Shown in pieces: positions 16,134 through 28,806 of a stretch of DNA of 64,000 bases. The stretch is from Pseudomonas putida (GTDB taxonomy: Bacteria > Pseudomonadota > Gammaproteobacteria > Pseudomonadales > Pseudomonadaceae). Position 1 is the stretch's first letter. The number at the start of each line of letters is the position of its first letter. The stretch lies in the NCBI RefSeq assembly GCF_025905425.1, contig NZ_CP109603.1, positions 4,666,501 to 4,730,500 of the forward strand. Direction: 5' to 3'. The position numbers and the translations under genes were made by a program. The notes under the pieces are model-generated. The model worked only from the letters and a program-made list of their open reading frames with translations, had not been told where the DNA came from and made no database searches.

Positions 16134-17066
16134 TCAGGCCTTGCCCAGCAAACGGGACAAACCTTCGACCAATGGCGTTGCCTCGGGGAAATCGAACCGC
16201 GCCAGCAAACGCTGGTTATCCGCCCGCGAATGGCGAATATCACCCGAGCGTGCCGGGCCATAGCTGATCGCAGGCAGGCTGCCGATTACCTTTTCCAGGG
16301 CGGCCAACAATTGATTGAGTGAAGTGGCCTGGTTCAGGCCGATATTCACCGCCCCTTCCTCGACCTGCGGCTGCTCCAGCGCCTGGATCATCACTTGCAC
16401 CAGGTCCCCTACATAAAGGAAATCGCGGGTCTGCTCGCCATCACCGAACACCGTGATCGGCAGCCCTTGGGTGGCACGCTCGCTGAAGATACTGATCACG
16501 CCAGAGTACGGTGATGAAGGGTCCTGGCGCGGGCCGAAAATATTGAAGAAGCGGAAAACCACCGGTTCCAGACCATGCTGGCGGCGGTAGAAGTCCAGGT
16601 ACTGCTCACTGGCCAGCTTATCCACCGCGTAGGGGGTCAGCGGCGCCTTGGGCGTATCTTCGGCAATCGACTCGCCTTCGCCGTTGTTGCCATACACTGC
16701 GGCGCTGGAGGCGAACAGCACCCGACGCACGCCGTGCACGCGCATGGCTTCGCAGACATTGAGGGTGCCGATGAAATTGCTCTGGTGAGTCCTCACCGGG
16801 TCCTCGACCGAAGCCTGCACCGACGCCACGGCCGCCAGATGCACCACCGCGCTACAGCCAGCAGCCGCACGGGTGACCAGACCGGCATCGGCGACATCGC
16901 CTTCGATCAGCTCCAGGCGTGGATGCGCGATCTGCAGGTTGTCCCGCCTGCCGGTGGACAGGTCGTCGAGAATGCGTACGGCGTAACCTTTGTCCAACAG
17001 CGCATCGCACAGGTGAGAGCCGATGAAGCCGGCACCGCCGGTGATCAGGATGGGGGCATCAGCCAT
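16134..17066 (-). CDS. NAD-dependent sugar-nucleotide epimerase/dehydratase
   Basis: 310 residues from ATG 17066 (MADAPILITGGAGFIGSHL). Rossmann motif GGAGFIGSHL at residues 9-18, catalytic SSAAVYG and YAVDKLASEQY (YxxxK), and FRFFNIFGPRQDPSSPYSGVIS, as in extended-SDR UDP-glucose/N-acetylglucosamine 4-epimerases. Substrate not determinable. Start overlaps the 3' end of the upstream RmlD-like gene by 8 bp, so the two are co-transcribed, as in the PA4068-PA4069 pair of P. aeruginosa. Confidence 0.9.
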   Translation of the reverse strand: MADAPILITGGAGFIGSHLCDALLDKGYAVRILDDLSTGRRDNLQIAHPRLELIEGDVADAGLVTRAAAGCSAVVHLAAVASVQASVEDPVRTHQSNFIGTLNVCEAMRVHGVRRVLFASSAAVYGNNGEGESIAEDTPKAPLTPYAVDKLASEQYLDFYRRQHGLEPVVFRFFNIFGPRQDPSSPYSGVISIFSERATQGLPITVFGDGEQTRDFLYVGDLVQVMIQALEQPQVEEGAVNIGLNQATSLNQLLAALEKVIGSLPAISYGPARSGDIRHSRADNQRLLARFDFPEATPLVEGLSRLLGKA

Positions 17067-17943
17067 GGCGGTAGAAACGGTCCAGTAGGGGCGGCAGGCC
17101 GGCGCGCCAGGCGCGCGGCTTGATACCGAAGGTGTGAAGAATTTTCTTGCAGGCCAGCACCGCGTGCTGTGGCTCTTCGCTGGCATCCGGCCGAGCGGCA
17201 TGGGCCTGCGGCGTGGGCGCCTGCACCGCCAGCTGACGGTACTGGCCGGCCTCGGTGAGAATCGCCTGCCCCAGCGCCAGCGGTGTGGTCGCCTCGTTGC
17301 CGGCGTAATGGTAAGTGCCCCACAGCGGCGCGCTGCAATCGAGCTGCTTGAGCACCGACAGGATCACCCGGGCAGCATCGTCGACTGGCGTGGGGTTGCC
17401 GCGCCGGTCGTCCGCCAGCAGCAGTTCCTGGGGTTGTTCGGCACGGGTGAGGAAACGGCCCAGCGCACCATCGACGCTTTCATCGAGCAGCCAGCCAAAG
17501 CGCAGCAGCACGTGTTGTGGGCACGTCGCCCGCACGCTCTGCTCGATACGCCACAGGGCCTGACCACGCAGGCCCAGCGGCACCGGCTCGTCTTTCTCGC
17601 TGTAGGCCGTGGCCCGTGACCCGTCGAACACCCGGTAGCTCGAAGGCTGCACCAGGGTGATCTGGTGGTGCTGGCACAATTCTGCCAGCCGCTCCACTGC
17701 CCGCTCTTGCTGAGCCAGACGCTGCTCGCTGACCGACTCGGCCTGGAACCAGTCGAAGTAATAGGCCAGGTTGACCAAGGCATTGGGGCGATGATCGTCA
17801 AGCAGCTGAGTGAGGCTGGCCGGGTCCCAGCCGCTCTCGGGCGGGCGCGGTGCCAGGAATGCAATGTCCTCTTCAGCCCCGAGACGAATCAGCGCTTGCC
17901 CGAGGGCATTGCCACCACCCAACAGCATTAGGCGCATACGCAT
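17059..17943 (-). CDS. RmlD-like sugar-nucleotide-binding protein with degenerate active site
   Basis: 294 residues from ATG 17943 (MRMRLMLLGGGNALGQAL); an in-frame upstream extension starting at a TTG lacks support. N-terminal Rossmann glycine motif GGGNALGQAL, then PSSYRVFDGSRATAYSEKDEPVPLG in the position of the dTDP-4-dehydrorhamnose reductase substrate loop. The usual YGRxK catalytic pair is replaced by LGLRGQALWRIE, so the Tyr and Lys are missing. Probably a non-catalytic or altered member. Operon partner of the downstream epimerase. Confidence 0.78.
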   Translation of the reverse strand: MRMRLMLLGGGNALGQALIRLGAEEDIAFLAPRPPESGWDPASLTQLLDDHRPNALVNLAYYFDWFQAESVSEQRLAQQERAVERLAELCQHHQITLVQPSSYRVFDGSRATAYSEKDEPVPLGLRGQALWRIEQSVRATCPQHVLLRFGWLLDESVDGALGRFLTRAEQPQELLLADDRRGNPTPVDDAARVILSVLKQLDCSAPLWGTYHYAGNEATTPLALGQAILTEAGQYRQLAVQAPTPQAHAARPDASEEPQHAVLACKKILHTFGIKPRAWRAGLPPLLDRFYRHG

Positions 17944-18217
17944 AGAGTCAGCAGATCCGGAGAGGTTGATTGAGGGAAAGGGGTCATTTTGCGGTTTCCG
18001 GGCGGGGAAGTCCAACCCAGGGCCTAGTGAATACCATGGGCGGTGATGATTTCAAATTTCAACACCACAACCAGCATAATTCCCTTACCTTCAGTCTCAA
18101 CCTCGATGAGCAAGCCACAGGGCTTAAACCTCAACTAGCCTGCTCTGCGTGGTTCAACTCCGATCACTGGTTCTTATCCGCCAATGGTTCCACGACCTGT
18201 TATTCATAGAGGCCAAC

Positions 18218-19063
18218 ATGCAAGCACAGAGGGGCACAGATTTTCGTCTGAAATGGCAGTTCAACGAACCCGCCCCTGGCCAAGAAGTATTCATCGAAGA
18301 AGCCTTCGGCAACTACCAGCAGCAAGCCCGATTACTGGTCCCTGATCGCGAACGCGCACCTCCTGTGTTTGTCGTCGGGGGCGCGCGCTCGGACTTTACT
18401 CGGCTCAACCCTCTGCTCTATCGCTTGCAATCCGCAGGTATCGGATCGCTGACTGGCAATCTGTCAGGGCATAGTTTCGCCAGTGAACCGGGTGCGGTTT
18501 CGCCCTCACTCGCGACCAACCTCGAAGAGGCGCAGCGTTTTCACCGGCATATTTCGGCTCAATGCCGAACGCTCATTGGCCATAGTCTAGGCGCTGCAAT
18601 CACACTGAAACTGGCAGCTCAATTGCCGCAAGTGGACAGGCTGGTGTTGATCTGCCCCGCTGTTTATCCAGACCTCGCGCAACGGGTGCCATTCGGCCCG
18701 GCCTTCACAGCGGCCATCAGCACGCCCTATGGCTTTCTGGACTGCGACAGCTACGCCTTCCTCAAGCAGTTTCAGGGCAGCGTACTGATGGTGATTGGCG
18801 AATACGACGGGCTCAACTCACAGCGATTCGGCAAAGGGCCGGGCACTAGCGCCGGTAACCTGTGGCTTGCCGGCACCGAGCGCTACAGCCCGATTCCTGA
18901 AGAAGTCACCCAAGCCCTGATCCGGGCAGTATCACCGGCGCGTTTGCAATGCCTGTTTCTTACAGATTGCGACCATGGCATCGCCGCCCATCTGCGCAGT
19001 ACCCCGGCAATCGCGGCCCAGGTCGCGGACGCGGTGGAAGCGTTCATCCTCGACGATGCGTGA
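18218..19063 (+). CDS. alpha/beta-fold hydrolase
   Basis: 281 residues from ATG 18218, with AGAGG five bases upstream; an in-frame upstream extension is unsupported. Oxyanion region PPVFVVGGARSDFTRLNPLLYRL, nucleophile elbow IGHSLGAA, acid region VIGEYDG and a late His in LTDCDHGIAAH. No signal peptide. Substrate unknown. Composition is less GC-rich than most neighbours. Convergent with the Xre-type regulator 18 bp away. Confidence 0.82.
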   Translation: MQAQRGTDFRLKWQFNEPAPGQEVFIEEAFGNYQQQARLLVPDRERAPPVFVVGGARSDFTRLNPLLYRLQSAGIGSLTGNLSGHSFASEPGAVSPSLATNLEEAQRFHRHISAQCRTLIGHSLGAAITLKLAAQLPQVDRLVLICPAVYPDLAQRVPFGPAFTAAISTPYGFLDCDSYAFLKQFQGSVLMVIGEYDGLNSQRFGKGPGTSAGNLWLAGTERYSPIPEEVTQALIRAVSPARLQCLFLTDCDHGIAAHLRSTPAIAAQVADAVEAFILDDA

Positions 19064-19081
19064 CACGTGACGGGCTGACCC

Positions 19082-19891
19082 TCACTCGATTTCGAATAGC
19101 CCATTACTCAATGGCCCCACGCTCAACCGCTCGCGCACGTCGTCATCGATGCGGGGGTCATCCGGCCGGTACAGCTTGACCTGGCGATAGGCATTGATGC
19201 GGTTGATCTCCTCACCCAGGTACTCCCACACCACGCGGGTGCAGGCCGGGTTGCGTCGGTCGCCGCTGGAAACCCCCGTCTTCAGGCCGTTCAGGCGGGT
19301 GATGCGGCTTTTGAAACTGGGGATGAGGATGGTCTGGCTCATTTCATTGAGGGTCAGCGACTCGTAGTCGATCAGGAACATCCGGTCCTGCAACTGGAAC
19401 GCCGCACCCAGATAGCGGCATCGAACCTCGGCGTGCAGATCGGTGGCGCTGCTGCGCTCCTGACGCTCCTGGCGCTCGAACAGGAAGCGGCCGCGCTCTT
19501 CGCGCAGGTGCACCAGCGACAGCAGGATCGACCCCGGTACTGACATGCAGTTGGAGTACTCGAAGTAGTAACCACAGTAGCGCGACAGGTTGCCGGCGTG
19601 CTCATGCAAGGGCCGGAACAGCTCACTGATCGGGTCGGTTGGCTGATCGGCCACTGCCGACACGCGGGCACCGATTAGCCGGGCGAACTGCTCGGGGGGC
19701 ACATTCAGTTCGTAATCCTCGACACCGAAGAAATCGCCGATGCGCTTGAGGTTGAAAGCCGTCGGACGGCTCTGGCCGCTGAGGTACTTGTTGAACTGCG
19801 CGCGGTTGATCGACAGCTGTCGGCAAACTTCCGAGATAGAGCGGTAGTGGCTGCAGGCCAGTTTGAGGTTGGTAGCGAAATGATCGCTCAT
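19082..19891 (-). CDS. Xre-like helix-turn-helix transcriptional regulator
   Basis: 269 residues. Residues about 8-60 form a Cro/C1-type helix-turn-helix (ISEVCRQLSINRAQFNKYLSGQSRPTAFNLKRIGDFFG). The C-terminal 200 residues (ISELFRPLHEHAGNLSRYCGYYFEY, then a beta-rich part with RYLGAAFQLQDRMFLIDYESL) match no domain I recognise and may be a ligand sensor. Divergent from the amino-acid symporter gene at 20069 across about 180 bp, so it may control that transporter; it could also act on the convergent hydrolase. Confidence 0.83.
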   Translation of the reverse strand: MSDHFATNLKLACSHYRSISEVCRQLSINRAQFNKYLSGQSRPTAFNLKRIGDFFGVEDYELNVPPEQFARLIGARVSAVADQPTDPISELFRPLHEHAGNLSRYCGYYFEYSNCMSVPGSILLSLVHLREERGRFLFERQERQERSSATDLHAEVRCRYLGAAFQLQDRMFLIDYESLTLNEMSQTILIPSFKSRITRLNGLKTGVSSGDRRNPACTRVVWEYLGEEINRINAYRQVKLYRPDDPRIDDDVRERLSVGPLSNGLFEIE

Positions 19892-20068
19892 GCGGGACTT
19901 CCAGGTGACGCGAATGACGCAAGTTTAGCATCAAGTCGCATCAACTCAGAACAAAACGCGAAATTGTAACCACTCTTGTCATGGCCAACCATGCGCCCCA
20001 ACGAATAGCGGTGCGCCTGCCGCCCGCTGTCTTTCCACACGAAGAATAAGAATCGAGGTCATTTCCCA

Positions 20069-21511
20069 ATGCTCGAAGCACTCAACGATTTCCTCTCGGG
20101 GAAACTACTCATCGTGCTGATCGTCGGACTCGGCAGCTACTTCACCATTCGCTCGCGGTTCGTGCAATTCCGTCATTTCGCCCACATGTTCAGCGTGTTC
20201 AAGGAATCGCTGCACGGCCAGGCAGGCCAGTTGAGCTCGTTCCAGGCCCTGATGCTGAGCCTTGCCGGCCGCGTGGGCGCGGGTAACATCGCCGGTGTCG
20301 GCATCGCCGTGACCCTCGGCGGCCCAGGCGCGGTGTTCTGGATGTGGGTCACCGCACTGGTGGGCATGTCCAGCAGCTTCTTCGAATGTACCCTGGCCCA
20401 GGTCTACAAGCGCGCCGATGGCGATGGCCTGTACCGTGGTGGCCCGGCCTACTACATTCTGCACGGCCTGAAGCTGAAAAGCATGGCAGTGGTGTTCTCC
20501 ATTCTGCTGCTGGTCACCTACGGCTTCGCCTTCATGGGCCTGCAGTCGTACACCGTGACCCACTCGCTGCAAAACGCTTTCGGCTTTGCCCCGAGCCATA
20601 CCGGTATCGCCCTGGCGGTGCTGCTGGCAGTCGTGTTCATCGGCGGCATCAAGCGTATCGCCGCAGTGTCCGACCTGCTGGTTCCGATCAAGACCCTGGC
20701 CTACATCGGCGTGACCCTGTACGTGATCGGCACCCAGATCGAGCACGTGCCGGCCATGCTGGAAACCATCTTCAAGAGCGCCTTCGGCCTTGACCCAGCC
20801 TTCGCCGGCCTGCTTGGCAGCGCCATCGTCATGGGCGTGAAGCGTGGCGTGTTCGCCAACGAAGCAGGCCTTGGCAGCGCACCGAACGTTGCGGCTGTGG
20901 CTGCGGTGAAACACCCTGGCGCCCAAGGCGTGGTACAGGCCTTCAGTGTGTTCCTCGACACCTTCGTGATCTGCACCTGCACCGCACTGCTGATCTTGCT
21001 GTCGGGCTTCTACACCCCAGGCTTTGAAGGGGACGGCATCGTCCTGACCCAGAACTCGCTGGCCGCCGTGGTCGGTGACTGGGGCCGCCTGTTCGTCAGC
21101 GTCGCCCTGTCGTTGTTCGTGTTCACCTGCATCCTCTACAACTACTACCTGGGCGAAAACAGCCTGCAGTTCCTCAGCCGCAACCGCGTGGTCCTGCTGG
21201 CCTTCCGCGCTGCAGTACTGGCACTGGTGGTATGGGGTTCGGTACAGGACCTGTCGACCGTGTTCGCCTTCGCCGACATCACCATGACTTGCCTGGCCTT
21301 CGTCAACCTGGTCGCCCTGGCCTTGCTGTTCAAGGTCGGCCTGCGCGTAATGCGCGACTACGACGAGCAGCGCAAAGCAGGCATCAAGCAGCCTGTGTTC
21401 GATTCTGCGAAGTTCGCCGACCTGGACCTGGACCGCGATGCCTGGCCTGCCAATCCGCAGGCGGAAACAGCCACTGACAAAGCCGTTGGCCAAGCCCAGC
21501 CGCAGCGCTGA
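20069..21511 (+). CDS. alanine/glycine:cation symporter (AGCS family)
   Basis: 480 residues, about 11 membrane helices. Family signatures: GAGNIAGVGIAVTLGGPGAVFWMW, FFECTLAQVYK, IKRIAAVSDLLVPIKTLAYIG and GVFANEAGLGSAPNVAAVAAVKHPGAQG. Imports small neutral amino acids with Na+ or H+. The hydrophilic C-terminal tail (about 60 residues) is longer than the minimal family. A GC-rich hairpin terminator follows. Divergent from the Xre-like regulator. Confidence 0.93.
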   Translation: MLEALNDFLSGKLLIVLIVGLGSYFTIRSRFVQFRHFAHMFSVFKESLHGQAGQLSSFQALMLSLAGRVGAGNIAGVGIAVTLGGPGAVFWMWVTALVGMSSSFFECTLAQVYKRADGDGLYRGGPAYYILHGLKLKSMAVVFSILLLVTYGFAFMGLQSYTVTHSLQNAFGFAPSHTGIALAVLLAVVFIGGIKRIAAVSDLLVPIKTLAYIGVTLYVIGTQIEHVPAMLETIFKSAFGLDPAFAGLLGSAIVMGVKRGVFANEAGLGSAPNVAAVAAVKHPGAQGVVQAFSVFLDTFVICTCTALLILLSGFYTPGFEGDGIVLTQNSLAAVVGDWGRLFVSVALSLFVFTCILYNYYLGENSLQFLSRNRVVLLAFRAAVLALVVWGSVQDLSTVFAFADITMTCLAFVNLVALALLFKVGLRVMRDYDEQRKAGIKQPVFDSAKFADLDLDRDAWPANPQAETATDKAVGQAQPQR

Positions 21512-21526
21512 TATCCTCCCCTGCCC

Positions 21527-21560
21527 AGCCGCCCCACCCGTGGGCGGCTCTTCTTTCTCC
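21527..21560 (+). terminator. intrinsic terminator after the AGCS gene
   Basis: AGCCGCCC at 21527-21534 pairs with GGGCGGCT at 21542-21549 around a 7-nt loop, followed by CTTCTTTCTCC. It ends 24 bp before the asparaginase start, so asparaginase probably has its own promoter or relies on read-through. Confidence 0.65.
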
Positions 21561-21583
21561 GCTCACCGCTACGGATGTTCTCC

Positions 21584-22573
21584 ATGCGCGCAGTAAAGAA
21601 TCTTCTCGTCCTGTACACCGGCGGCACCATCGGCATGCTCGAAACCCCTGAAGGCCTGGCGCCAGCGGGCGGTTTTGATGCGCGGATGCGCGAGCACTTC
21701 GCCCAACTGACCGATGCACCACAAACGCACTGGACACTGCAGGAAATGAACCCGCTGCTCGACAGCGCCAACATGCAGCAGCACAACTGGCTGGCCATGC
21801 GCGATGCCATCGTCCAGGCAGTGGACGTTGCCGGCCATGATGGCGTGCTGGTTCTGCATGGCACCGACACCCTGGCGCACAGTGCCGCAGCGTTGTCGTT
21901 CCTGCTGCTTGGCTTGCCGGCACCGGTGCTGCTGACCGGCTCAATGTTGCCGGCCGGTGCACCGGGCAGTGATGCCTGGGACAACCTGTGCGGCGCCCTG
22001 CGCCAGTTCGAGCAGGGCCTGGAAGACGGCGTGCAGCTGTACTTTCACGGGCAGTTGCTGCACGGCTGCCGGGCTTCGAAACTGCGCAGCGAGGCCTTCG
22101 ATGCCTTTGCTGCCCTGCCGCGTCATCGCGACAGTGAGCGTGCCAGCGCCCTTCCCGCCGAGCTTGGCTACACGCACCCGCGCCAGCCGGTCAACCTGGC
22201 GGTGATGCCGGTGTTTCCTGGCTTGCAGGCCGGGCATCTGCGGGCACTGCTCGACAGCGGCGTGCAAGGGTTGCTGCTGGAGTGCTACGGCAGCGGCACC
22301 GGCCCATCGGATGACCAGGCATTGCTGGACGTGCTGCAGGCCGCTCGCCAGCGGGGTGTGGTGCTGGTTGCGATCAGCCAGTGCCCGGAAGGGTCGGTGG
22401 TGTTCGATACCTATGCAGCAGGTAACCGCCTGCGTGGCGCTGGCCTTGTCAGTGGCGGCGGCATGACCCGTGAGGCGGCGCTGGGCAAATTGTTTGCGCT
22501 GCTGGGGGCTGGGTTGGGGGCAGAAGCTGCAGAGCAGTGGTTTGCACTGGATCTGTGTGGTGAGCGGGCTTAA
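21584..22573 (+). CDS. ansA: type I (cytoplasmic) L-asparaginase
   Basis: Hydrolyses L-asparagine to aspartate and ammonia. 329 residues with no signal peptide. The first catalytic Thr is in LLVLYTGGTIGM; the second is in LVLHGTDTLAHSAAALSFLL. PVLLTGSMLPAGAPGSDAWDN and LLECYGSGTGPSDDQALLDVL are further family blocks. ATG 21584 (MRAVKNLLVLYTGG) chosen; an in-frame ATG nine bases upstream is equally possible. Lies after the alanine/glycine symporter. Confidence 0.9.
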   Translation: MRAVKNLLVLYTGGTIGMLETPEGLAPAGGFDARMREHFAQLTDAPQTHWTLQEMNPLLDSANMQQHNWLAMRDAIVQAVDVAGHDGVLVLHGTDTLAHSAAALSFLLLGLPAPVLLTGSMLPAGAPGSDAWDNLCGALRQFEQGLEDGVQLYFHGQLLHGCRASKLRSEAFDAFAALPRHRDSERASALPAELGYTHPRQPVNLAVMPVFPGLQAGHLRALLDSGVQGLLLECYGSGTGPSDDQALLDVLQAARQRGVVLVAISQCPEGSVVFDTYAAGNRLRGAGLVSGGGMTREAALGKLFALLGAGLGAEAAEQWFALDLCGERA

Positions 22574-22589
22574 GCGTCGCGCTTTCGGG

Positions 22590-22618
22590 CCTCTTCGCGG
22601 GCAAGCCCGCTCCCACAA
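22590..22618. repeat. REP element between asparaginase and tRNA-Sec
   Basis: Single unit with core CTCTTCGCGGGCAAGCCCGC followed by TCCCACAATG, matching the other REP units in this window. It lies between the convergent ansA and tRNA-Sec genes and may help end transcription from either side. Confidence 0.8.
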
Positions 22619-22671
22619 TGTGGGTGTCGCAGTTCATCCTTGAAAAGAGAGGCCTGGACTGCGGCAGAAAG

Positions 22672-22767
22672 TGGCGGAAGGCAGCGGGAGTCGAACCTGC
22701 CCGGGAACGGCTGCCGTCCCCAACCGGGTTTGAAGCCCGGCCGCGCCACCGGGCGCGATTGCCTTCC
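22672..22767 (-). tRNA. selC: tRNA-Sec (anticodon UCA)
   Basis: 96-nt transcript, longer than a normal tRNA, with CCA encoded. The acceptor stem is GGAAGGC with GCCTTCC, discriminator G. The anticodon TCA at 22731-22733 sits in a loop closed by CCGGG/CCCGG, and a long variable arm (GGGGACGGCAGCCGTTCCC region) is typical of selenocysteine tRNA. It lies 6 bp downstream of selB. It decodes UGA in fdoG. Confidence 0.95.
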
Positions 22768-22773
22768 TTGAAC

Positions 22774-26126
<3,353 letters not shown>

Positions 26127-26156
26127 CTACCCTTCAGCTGATCCGTTGTCTGTTCT

Positions 26157-26247
26157 GGCCCTTTCGCGGGCAAGCCCGCTGCCACAGGCTTTGCACAGGC
26201 CTTGAAGCTGGTGTACCTGTGGGAGCGGGCTTGCCCCGCGAAGGGCG
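26157..26247. repeat. inverted REP pair between fdhE and selA
   Basis: Left unit about 26157-26188 with TTCGCGGGCAAGCCCGC, right unit about 26216-26247 with GTGGGAGCGGGCTTGCCCCG in opposite orientation, 27 bp apart. It interrupts the otherwise tight fdo-sel operon between fdhE and selA, and could fold into a stable RNA stem that lowers selAB expression relative to fdoGHI. Confidence 0.85.
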
Positions 26248-26271
26248 CGACTCGACTTGCAGTGTAGACAC

Positions 26272-27198
26272 TCACCCGCCACCCGGCGCCAGCATCAGGT
26301 TCGGCGCCAGCCGGTGAAACCCCTCCTCATCCAGCCGGATATCCAGCGCCAGGCTGGCCAGGTCATCAGCCAACGGCTCGGCTGCCGCATCGTTCTCCAG
26401 GTAACTCTGCTTCAGGTAGCTGTCGCACTCCGGGCAGCACTCCGCCCGCAGCGGCGCCTTGCCCGGCGCATGGCGGTCATCCTCCAGGCTGGTATAGCGC
26501 AGCCCCTTGCTCGACGCGCAGTACACGCACTTGACCCGCACCACGTGCCATTCGCAGGCACACAGCGAGCAGGCCAGATACCGTAGGCCGTTGTGCTTGC
26601 CGCGGTTACGTACCACCCCGGCCATGGCCTGCGAGCCGCAGGCCGGGCACTGGGCAAGGCTGCCGGAGGGCTTGAGCTCGGTTGCCGGCAGCGCCAGCAG
26701 CCAGCTGAACCACGCGGCCTGTAGTGCGGCGCCAAGAAACGGCACCAACGCCGCCGGCACGGCGTCGAACTGCCCGGCGAGCAGCGCGATACCCCATACC
26801 TTGCGCTGACTGTCGTCGCTGTCGCGCAGTGCCTGTAACGCCGTACCTAGTGGGCCGCTGGCCTCTTCATCGAACTGCTCGATCAACGCCTGCATCCAGA
26901 CCAGCCATGGCCCTTCGCGCACCAGGCTGTCGGCCGCAAGGGGAGGCAAACCATGGCTTATGCACAGGCGCTGACGCGCTTCGGCCACCGGCAAACCACT
27001 CGGCGGGTTATCCACAAGTTGCTGCTGGCAGCGACACAGCCACGCGATAAGCCGCAAGTAATCGCCAAGGGCATTGCCCTCGGCCAACCGCTCCAGCCGC
27101 TCGGCACGCAGGGTGAACAGGTCTTTGGGCGGTAGGTGCAGAAACGGCGGCGCCACCGCCGACGCTTCGATCTGCCCGGGTTGGAGTATCGTGCTCAC
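26272..27198 (-). CDS. fdhE: formate dehydrogenase accessory protein FdhE
   Basis: 308 residues, cytoplasmic iron-binding rubredoxin-like chaperone for formate dehydrogenase. Four CxxC pairs are visible in the C-terminal half: CPACGSQAMAG, CSLCACEWH, CVYCASSKG and CPECDSYLKQ. Start GTG 27198 (MSTILQPGQIEA...) has AAGGA about seven bases upstream and follows the fdoI stop by 4 bases. An upstream in-frame extension is unsupported. Follows fdoI and precedes the REP-split selA. Confidence 0.92.
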   Translation of the reverse strand: MSTILQPGQIEASAVAPPFLHLPPKDLFTLRAERLERLAEGNALGDYLRLIAWLCRCQQQLVDNPPSGLPVAEARQRLCISHGLPPLAADSLVREGPWLVWMQALIEQFDEEASGPLGTALQALRDSDDSQRKVWGIALLAGQFDAVPAALVPFLGAALQAAWFSWLLALPATELKPSGSLAQCPACGSQAMAGVVRNRGKHNGLRYLACSLCACEWHVVRVKCVYCASSKGLRYTSLEDDRHAPGKAPLRAECCPECDSYLKQSYLENDAAAEPLADDLASLALDIRLDEEGFHRLAPNLMLAPGGG

Positions 27199-27202
27199 GC
27201 GC

Positions 27203-27859
27203 TCATCCTTTTTTACGTCCGTGATCGCCCGGCGTCTTGTCACCGGTCACTTCGCGGTACCACAACTCATGGTGCTTGCGCGCCCAGGCGCGGCTGACCC
27301 AACCATGCAGCATGGCGCCGATCGAACCCTTGATCCAGATACCGGCGTAGATGTGCACAATGATGCTGAGGATGAGCACAAATCCCGCCAGCGCATGGAG
27401 CAAGGTGGCCAGGCGAATGGAACCGATATCGAAGAAATGGCTGAAATACGCGCGCCAGATCACCACACCACTGAGCAACAACACCAGCATGCACAACAGC
27501 AGCGTCCAGAACAGCAGCTTCTGCCCCGCGTTGTACTTGCCAATGGGCGGCACACCGTCTTCCCGGTTGACCATCACCCGATCGATGCGGCGCAGCCACA
27601 GCCGGTCATTGGCGGTAATGAAGTTGGCGCGCCAGAAGCGCACCACCAGGCCGAGGAAGAACACGAACATCGCCACGCCCATGAACGGGTGCAGGATGCG
27701 CGTCCACGGCCCGCCGCCGAACAGGTGGCTGAACCAGAACAGCGCCGGGTGAAACAGCGCCAGCCCGGAAAGCCCGGCCATGACGAACAGAATGGCAACG
27801 ATCCAGTGGTTGGTCCGCTCGTTGGCGTTGTACCGCAAGATGGGTTTGTTGTCGTTCAT
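27203..27859 (-). CDS. fdoI: formate dehydrogenase gamma subunit, cytochrome b556
   Basis: 218 residues, four membrane helices (about 20-40, 55-77, 115-135 and 150-170). Begins [22 protein letters not shown] with the conserved Asn/His of the b556 subunit, and contains the heme-ligating [20 protein letters not shown]-terminal region. Anchors the enzyme in the inner membrane and passes electrons to quinone. Start ATG overlaps the fdoH TGA (ATGA). Confidence 0.92.
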   Translation of the reverse strand: MNDNKPILRYNANERTNHWIVAILFVMAGLSGLALFHPALFWFSHLFGGGPWTRILHPFMGVAMFVFFLGLVVRFWRANFITANDRLWLRRIDRVMVNREDGVPPIGKYNAGQKLLFWTLLLCMLVLLLSGVVIWRAYFSHFFDIGSIRLATLLHALAGFVLILSIIVHIYAGIWIKGSIGAMLHGWVSRAWARKHHELWYREVTGDKTPGDHGRKKG

Positions 27860-28806
27860 GGCCGCTGCTCCCCTTGCCCACCGGGCTGCTTCGGATCGTA
27901 GACATGCACCGCCGGGTCCACCTGGTGCACGCTGTCATCAGGCGGTGTGGGGTGCTCATCCTCTTCGACCCGCTGCGGGCCAACTCGCACATAGTGGAAG
28001 AACCCGGCCAGCACCGCCGCGCCCATGGCCAGCAGCGCCAGCGGCTTGGTAAAGCCCTTCCACAAGCCCACCAGCGGGCTGATCACCGGCTGGTCCGGCA
28101 GGCCGGCGTACAACCTGGGCGTGTCAGCATGATGCAGCACGTACATCACGTGGGTGCCGCCGACGCCATCGGGGTCGTACAGCCCGGCGTTGTCGTAGCC
28201 GCGCGACTTGAGGTCGACGATACGTTCGGCGGCATGCACCTTCATCTCATCCTTGCTGCCGAACACAATCGCCCCGGTCGGGCAGGTCTTCACGCAGGCC
28301 GGCTCCAGGCCCACGGTCACCCGGTCGGAGCACAGCGTGCATTTGTACGCCTTGTGATCCTTCTGCGAGATGCGCGGGATGTTGAACGGGCAACCGGTGA
28401 TGCAGTAGCCGCAGCCGATGCAGTGGTCCTGGTTGAAATCGACGATGCCGTTGGCGTGCTTGATGATCGCCCCCGGGCTTGGGCAGGCCTTCAGGCAACC
28501 GGGGTCGGCGCAGTGCATGCAGCCATCCTTGCGGATCAGCCACTCCAGGTTGCCGTCGTCGCGCTCGTGCTCGGTGAAGCGCATCAGGGTCCAGGTCTCG
28601 GCCGTGAGGTCCTGGGGGTTGTCGTAAGTACCGTGGTTGTGGCCGACCTCGTCACGCAGTTCGTTCCACTCCGAACACGCCACCTGGCAGGCCTTGCAGC
28701 CGATGCACTTGGTGGTGTCGATCAGCTTGGCGACTTCCTGCTGCTGGCGTACCGAGGGCGGCACGGTGGTGGTGGCCGAGCGGGCAATGATGTCTTGGCT
28801 GGCCAT
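27856..28806 (-). CDS. fdoH: formate dehydrogenase beta subunit, iron-sulfur protein
   Basis: 316 residues with four 4Fe-4S ferredoxin-type motifs: [50 protein letters not shown] and [26 protein letters not shown]-terminal hydrophobic helix ([22 protein letters not shown]) anchors it to the membrane, as in FdnH/FdoH. Start shares bases with the fdoG stop. The electron relay between FdoG and the gamma subunit. Confidence 0.95.
   Translation of the reverse strand: MASQDIIARSATTTVPPSVRQQQEVAKLIDTTKCIGCKACQVACSEWNELRDEVGHNHGTYDNPQDLTAETWTLMRFTEHERDDGNLEWLIRKDGCMHCADPGCLKACPSPGAIIKHANGIVDFNQDHCIGCGYCITGCPFNIPRISQKDHKAYKCTLCSDRVTVGLEPACVKTCPTGAIVFGSKDEMKVHAAERIVDLKSRGYDNAGLYDPDGVGGTHVMYVLHHADTPRLYAGLPDQPVISPLVGLWKGFTKPLALLAMGAAVLAGFFHYVRVGPQRVEEDEHPTPPDDSVHQVDPAVHVYDPKQPGGQGEQRP

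Noticed and set aside
18036..18209. Possible 57-residue leader protein before the alpha/beta hydrolase
   Set aside because: No convincing ribosome site, no family, and its end overlaps the hydrolase ribosome-binding region; kept only as a remark.
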